The translations under genes and the position numbers were made by a program. This document shows positions 13,167-16,188 of a stretch of DNA of 16,188 nucleotides, one piece after another (position 1 is the stretch's first letter; the number at the start of each line of letters is the position of its first letter). The stretch comes from Kiritimatiellia bacterium (GTDB taxonomy: Bacteria > Verrucomicrobiota > Kiritimatiellia > RFP12 > UBA1067): assembly GCA_017412325.1 (NCBI GenBank), contig JAFPYE010000132.1, forward strand, positions 1 to 16,188. Direction: 5' to 3'. The notes beneath the pieces were generated by a model, which was not told the DNA's origin, did not search any database, and saw only the letters and a program-made list of their open reading frames with translations.

Positions 13167-14453
13167 TCACTTCCGCTCGATCGCCGCGCCGAGCGCGGAG
13201 AAGCTGCGCACGACCTCGACGTACCCGCGGTCGATCGTCTCGACGTCCAGGATCGTCGACGTCCCCTTTGCGGCGAGCGCGGCGATCAGGAGCGCAATGC
13301 CCGCGCGGATGTCGGGCGAGGCGACCGTGCCGCCGTAGAGCGGCGAGGGGCCCGTCACGACGACGCGGTGCGGGTCGCACTGCACGATCTTCGCGCCCAT
13401 CTGCCGCAGGCGGTCGACGAAGTAGAGGCGCGACTCGAACATCTTCTCGAAGAAGAGGCACGTCCCGCGCGTCTGCGTCGCGAGGACGATCAGGACCGAC
13501 ATCAGGTCCGACGGGAACGCCGGCCACGTGCCGTCCGCGAGCGACGGGATCGCGTCGCCCAGGTCGTAGCGCATCCGCAGCCGCTTCTTCTTCGGCACGT
13601 AGCGGAGCGTCCGCTCGGCCGACGAGATCGTCCACGTCACGCCGAAGCGCTTGAACGCGCCCTCCAGCACCGCGAACGGCTCGGGGTCGACGCCCGTGAG
13701 CGTCAGCTCCCCGCCCGTCACCGCCGCCGCCACGAGGTAGCTCCCCGCCTCGATGTAGTCGCAGCCGACGCGCGCCGAACAGCCCGCGAGCCGCTCGACG
13801 CCCTCGATGCGGAGGCGGTTCGTGCCCGCGCCCTCGACCTTCGCGCCCATCGCGTTCAGCATCGTCGCGAGGTCGACGATGTGCGGCTCGCACGCGGCGT
13901 TGTAGATTTCGGTCCGGCCCTTCGCGAGCACCGACGCCATCAGGATGTTCTCGGTCGCCGTGACCGACGCCTCGTCCAGCAGGATCCGCGCGCCCTTGAG
14001 CTCGCCCTTGAAGCGCAGCGTCTTGCGTCCCGCCACCGCCTTGGCGCCAAGCGCGCGGAAGCCCGCGAAATGCGTGTCGAGCCGCCGATGGCCGATGGCG
14101 TCGCCGCCCGGCGGCGGCAGCGAGGCGCGCCCCGCCCGCGCAAGGAGCGGCCCGGCAAAGAGGAAGCTTGTACGGAACTTCGCCGCGAGTTCGGCGGAAA
14201 TCGTCGCCGTCTTCAGCTTCGGCGTCGTCAGCGTCACCGTTCCCGCCGCGACGTCGCGCACCACGCGCGTGCCGAAGCACCGTGCCGCGTCGAGCATCGA
14301 CGCGACGTCGGAAATGTCGGGCACGTTCGCGATCGTCACCGGCTGGTCCGTGAGGAGCGCCGCCGCGATCATCGGCAGCGCCGCGTTCTTGTTGCCCGAG
14401 ACCGCGTGCACGCCCGCAATCGTGCGGCCGCCCTGGATGACGAGCCGCGCCAT
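13167..14453 (-). CDS. murA: UDP-N-acetylglucosamine 1-carboxyvinyltransferase, Cys-to-Asp active site
   Basis: MurA transfers enolpyruvate from PEP to UDP-GlcNAc, the first committed step of peptidoglycan synthesis, in the cytoplasm. The 428-residue product matches throughout: substrate-binding SGNKNAALP with Lys22 and Asn23, Arg94 in FRTS, Arg123 in GHR, the 'EPHIVDLATMLNAMGAK' segment, FPSDL with the catalytic Asp, and IDRGY near the C-terminus. The active-site loop reads PPPGGDAIG (113-121): Asp118 replaces the Cys found in E. coli (Cys115). Asp-type MurA enzymes in Chlamydia and Mycobacterium are active and intrinsically insensitive to fosfomycin, which alkylates the Cys. It starts 1 bp after the trkA stop as the third gene of its operon, with a probable terminator just beyond. 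Confidence 0.94.
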   Translation of the reverse strand: MARLVIQGGRTIAGVHAVSGNKNAALPMIAAALLTDQPVTIANVPDISDVASMLDAARCFGTRVVRDVAAGTVTLTTPKLKTATISAELAAKFRTSFLFAGPLLARAGRASLPPPGGDAIGHRRLDTHFAGFRALGAKAVAGRKTLRFKGELKGARILLDEASVTATENILMASVLAKGRTEIYNAACEPHIVDLATMLNAMGAKVEGAGTNRLRIEGVERLAGCSARVGCDYIEAGSYLVAAAVTGGELTLTGVDPEPFAVLEGAFKRFGVTWTISSAERTLRYVPKKKRLRMRYDLGDAIPSLADGTWPAFPSDLMSVLIVLATQTRGTCLFFEKMFESRLYFVDRLRQMGAKIVQCDPHRVVVTGPSPLYGGTVASPDIRAGIALLIAALAAKGTSTILDVETIDRGYVEVVRSFSALGAAIERK

Positions 14454-14454
14454 G

Positions 14455-15111
14455 CTACGACAGCTCGTCCAGCTTCCGGGTCTCGCCGAAGACGATCAGC
14501 TTGTCGTCCGGCTGCAAGGCCGAATCCGCCTGCGGGATGACGATCTTGCGCGGCTTCATGGGGTCGCCGTCCGCGCGGCGAATGCAGAGCACCGTCATGC
14601 CCGTCGCGTTGCGGAAGTTCGCCTCCGCGAGCGTCTTGCCGCGCAGGGGCTCCGGCACGTCGATCTCGGCGATGGAATAGCCGTCGGAGATCTCCAGGAA
14701 GTCGATCACGTCGTGGTTGGCGATCGCGCGCGCGAGGCGGTGCGCCGAATCGCGGTCGGGATAGACGACCGTGTCCGCGCCGATGCGCCGCAGGATCTTG
14801 CCGTGCAGCTCGCTCGTCGCCTTCGCGACCACGTTGGGCACGCCCAGCTCCTTGCAGTTCGCCGTCACCATCATCGACGCCTCGATGTTGCTGCCGATGG
14901 CGACGACGACGAGGTCGCATTCGCCGAAGCCCGCCTCCTCGAGGACGTGCGGCTGGGTGGCGTCGCCCTGGAGCGCGGTCGCGAACTCGCTCGCGTTCTG
15001 CATCGCGGGGCGGTTGCGGTCGATGAGCAGGACTTCCGTGCCGGCGTTCGCCAGCGACTCGGCGAGGGACATGCCGAAGCGTCCCGCGCCGACGATGCCG
15101 ATGCGCTTCAT
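14455..15111 (-). CDS. TrkA/KtrA-type potassium channel regulatory subunit (RCK)
   Basis: The 218-residue protein is a cytoplasmic gating subunit of Trk/Ktr potassium uptake. Its N-terminal Rossmann half has GAGRFG (8-13), the acidic ribose-binding Asp31 at the end of strand two, and 'LQGDATQPHVLEEAG' (47-61), all typical of the RCK_N nucleotide-binding domain. The C-terminal half (about 135-216), with 'IDVPEPLRGKTLAE' and 'PDDKLIVFGE', is the RCK_C/TrkA_C domain. A single RCK_N-RCK_C pair of this length corresponds to KtrA rather than the duplicated E. coli TrkA. The membrane partner (KtrB/TrkH) is not adjacent. It overlaps the end of the ABC ATPase gene by 4 bp, with GGAG before its ATG, and murA follows after 1 bp. 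Confidence 0.9.
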   Translation of the reverse strand: MKRIGIVGAGRFGMSLAESLANAGTEVLLIDRNRPAMQNASEFATALQGDATQPHVLEEAGFGECDLVVVAIGSNIEASMMVTANCKELGVPNVVAKATSELHGKILRRIGADTVVYPDRDSAHRLARAIANHDVIDFLEISDGYSIAEIDVPEPLRGKTLAEANFRNATGMTVLCIRRADGDPMKPRKIVIPQADSALQPDDKLIVFGETRKLDELS

Positions 15112-15905
15112 GCCTCGAGCTCCATCTTGCGCGCCTCGTGGACGAGCCCCCTGGAGTACGGATGGACGGGCTCGGTGAAGAACGCCGCCGGATCGTTCGA
15201 GGTCTCCACCACGTGCCCGTCCTTCATCACCGCGAGCTTCGTCGCCATCTGCGAGACGACGCCGAGGTCGTGCGTGATGAGGAGCACGCCCGAGTTCGAC
15301 TGGTGCAGGTCGCGCATCAGCCGCAGCACCTGCGCCTGGATCGTCACGTCGAGGGCCGTCGTCGGCTCGTCGGCGATCACGAGGTCGGGGCCGAGCATCA
15401 GCCCCATCGCGATCATCACGCGCTGCTGCATGCCGCCGGAGAGCTCATGCGGATAGGCGCGCGCGCGCACGGCGGGATCGGGAATGCCGACCTTGCCGAG
15501 CCATTCGAGCGCCATGTCCTCCGCCGCCTTCTTCGTCATGTCCTCGTGCAGGAGGATCGTCTCGACGAGCTGCGCGCCGATGCGGTGGAGCGGCGAGAGC
15601 GAGCCCATCGGGTCCTGGAAGATGACGCCGATCTTCTTGCCGCGGATCTTGCGCAGGGCGGGAAGCGGCAGCGTCAGCATGTCCTCGCCGTCGAGGAGGA
15701 TGCGCCCCTTGGGATAGAACGCGGGCGGACTCGGCAGGAGCCGCGCAACGCTCATCGAAACCGAACTCTTGCCGGAACCCGACTCGCCGACGATGCCCAG
15801 CACTTCGCCGCGGTCCAGCGTCAGGTTGACGTCGACCGCAGCCGCGTTCACCTCGCCGTCGTCGTTCCGGAACGACACGCACAAATCTTCTATTTTCAGC
15901 AGCAT
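15108..15905 (-). CDS. OppD/DppD-like ABC transporter ATP-binding protein, short form
   Basis: The 265-residue protein is an ABC ATPase of the peptide-transporter type. It has Walker A GESGSGKSS (40-48), Q-loop Gln97 in FQDPMGSLSP, signature LSGGM (155-159) followed by QQRVMIAM, Walker B DLVIADEPTTALD (174-186) and the H-loop His212 in THDLGVV. FQDP, the 'LSP.HRIG' phrase and the closing HPYSRGL are hallmarks of OppD/DppD. Family members are usually about 320-340 residues, with a C-terminal oligopeptide-transporter domain; here that extension is missing and the protein ends soon after HPYSRGL. No permease or binding protein is in view. I chose ATG 15905 (MLLKIEDLCVSF), the normal start of these ATPases; the 35 codons upstream read through promoter sequence. 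The start is 6 nt from a TATACT box, so the transcript is predicted leaderless. Confidence 0.88.
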   Translation of the reverse strand: MLLKIEDLCVSFRNDDGEVNAAAVDVNLTLDRGEVLGIVGESGSGKSSVSMSVARLLPSPPAFYPKGRILLDGEDMLTLPLPALRKIRGKKIGVIFQDPMGSLSPLHRIGAQLVETILLHEDMTKKAAEDMALEWLGKVGIPDPAVRARAYPHELSGGMQQRVMIAMGLMLGPDLVIADEPTTALDVTIQAQVLRLMRDLHQSNSGVLLITHDLGVVSQMATKLAVMKDGHVVETSNDPAAFFTEPVHPYSRGLVHEARKMELEA

Positions 15906-15911
15906 GCACGT

Positions 15912-15941
15912 AGTATACCAAATCCCGTCCGCCTGCGTCAT
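15912..15941 (-). promoter_or_regulatory. Promoter for the oppD-trkA-murA operon
   Basis: The minus strand has TGGTATACT (extended -10, 15920-15912), and ATGACG 18 bp before TATACT as a fair -35 (15941-15936). The -10 ends 6 nt before the ATG, so transcription should begin at about the start codon. Confidence 0.6.
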
Positions 15942-15987
15942 CCGTATTTTGCGCACCGGCGCCCTTCGACGGGCGGCGGATAAAATG

Positions 15988-15996
15988 TGATATACT
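15988..15996 (+). promoter_or_regulatory. Extended -10 promoter for the peptidoglycan-binding protein gene
   Basis: TGATATACT is followed by GTGCGCC and then ATG at 16004. The spacing of 7 nt again predicts a leaderless mRNA. No convincing -35 is present. It diverges from the oppD-like promoter about 70 bp away. Confidence 0.55.
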
Positions 15997-16003
15997 GTGC
16001 GCC

Positions 16004-16188
16004 ATGACACTTTCCGCCCTGCTGCTCGCCGCCGCGCTCGCGCCCGCCTTCGCCGAATCGAAGGCGCTCGTCGTCCAGATCGAGCTGGACCGCGCGGGCT
16101 ATTCGGCGAACGCCCTCGACGGCGCCTGGGGCGCGAAGTCCCGCCGCGCCGCCGCCGCGTTCCTCGCCGCGCAGGGCGTGAAGCCGAC
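16004..16188 (+). CDS. Exported peptidoglycan-binding-domain protein, N-terminal fragment
   Basis: The first 61 codons are present and run off the window. A short signal peptide (MTLSALLLAAALAPAFAES) precedes 'LVVQIELDRAGYSANALDG' and 'WGAKSRRAAAAFLAAQG', which is the PG_binding_1 pattern: a hydrophobic helix, then a 'G...DG.WG..(S/T)..A...F' repeat. In bacteria this domain often stands before an L,D-transpeptidase (YkuD) or hydrolase domain, but the catalytic part is outside the window, so activity is unknown. The ATG has no ribosome binding site and lies 7 nt after a -10 box. Confidence 0.7.
   Translation, partial: MTLSALLLAAALAPAFAESKALVVQIELDRAGYSANALDGAWGAKSRRAAAAFLAAQGVKP

Noticed and set aside
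15906..16010. Longer OppD-like start (GTG at 16010)
   Set aside because: The extra 35 residues are translated promoter sequence and family members begin at MLL(K/E)I.DL.
1..16188. CRISPR array, transposase, tRNA or rRNA genes
   Set aside because: I looked for regularly spaced repeats, transposase motifs and conserved RNA signatures and saw none.

Overview
The window is about 16 kb of a high-GC bacterial chromosome. I infer a member of the PVC superphylum, probably a Kiritimatiellae- or Lentisphaerae-like host-associated bacterium. The reasons are: a MurA with Asp in place of the active-site Cys (also known in Chlamydiae, but not exclusive to them), small secreted proteins with 'MKKLMILLG'-type signal peptides and 'IVGYQ' openings, and a mosaic of housekeeping genes around carbohydrate-use genes. 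No rRNA, tRNA or taxonomic marker is present, so this placement is an inference.

Layout, left to right. (1) 1-1038, minus strand: two secreted-protein genes (one cut by the window edge), visibly AT-richer than the rest; the second consists of two 125-residue repeats. (2) 1039-1392: a non-coding gap holding a good promoter, a tandem 11-mer and a 156-bp element closed by a perfect 18-bp inverted repeat that can fold into a three-arm structure. (3) 4222-1393, minus: a compact operon divIC/ftsB-like, M50-like membrane peptidase, lgt and holA, whose genes overlap or lie 3 bp apart. (4) 4376-4732, plus: a small glycogen-binding (CBM48/AMPK-beta-like) protein with a Lys-rich N-terminal tail, ended by a strong hairpin terminator. 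(5) 11285-4792, minus: a six-gene run MFS sugar transporter, galK, a FecR-domain envelope protein, a PpiD/SurA-N-like periplasmic folding factor, dut and def. (6) 13058-11367, minus: a single-gene unit for a GspE/PilB secretion or pilus ATPase with its own promoter and terminator. (7) 15905-13167, minus: an oppD-like ABC ATPase, trkA/ktrA and murA, tightly packed. (8) 16004 to the edge, plus: start of an exported peptidoglycan-binding-domain protein.

How the genes fit together: much of the window concerns the envelope (divIC, lgt, M50-like peptidase, PpiD-like protein, FecR-domain protein, MurA, PG-binding protein, GspE). Alongside are sugar uptake and activation (MFS, GalK), glycogen binding, nucleotide hygiene (Dut), protein N-terminus processing (Def) and replication (HolA).

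Transcription signals are unusually readable. Most units begin with a clear -10 box (TATAAT or TATACT), often the extended TGnTATAMT form. In three cases the -10 ends only 6-7 nt before the start codon, predicting leaderless mRNAs. The observations most worth a second look are the three-arm inverted-repeat element (1219-1374), the Cys-to-Asp MurA, the leaderless promoter architecture, and substitutions at sugar- or lipid-handling residues in GalK and Lgt. I did not find a CRISPR array, an insertion sequence with a transposase, a toxin-antitoxin pair or a recognisable defence island.
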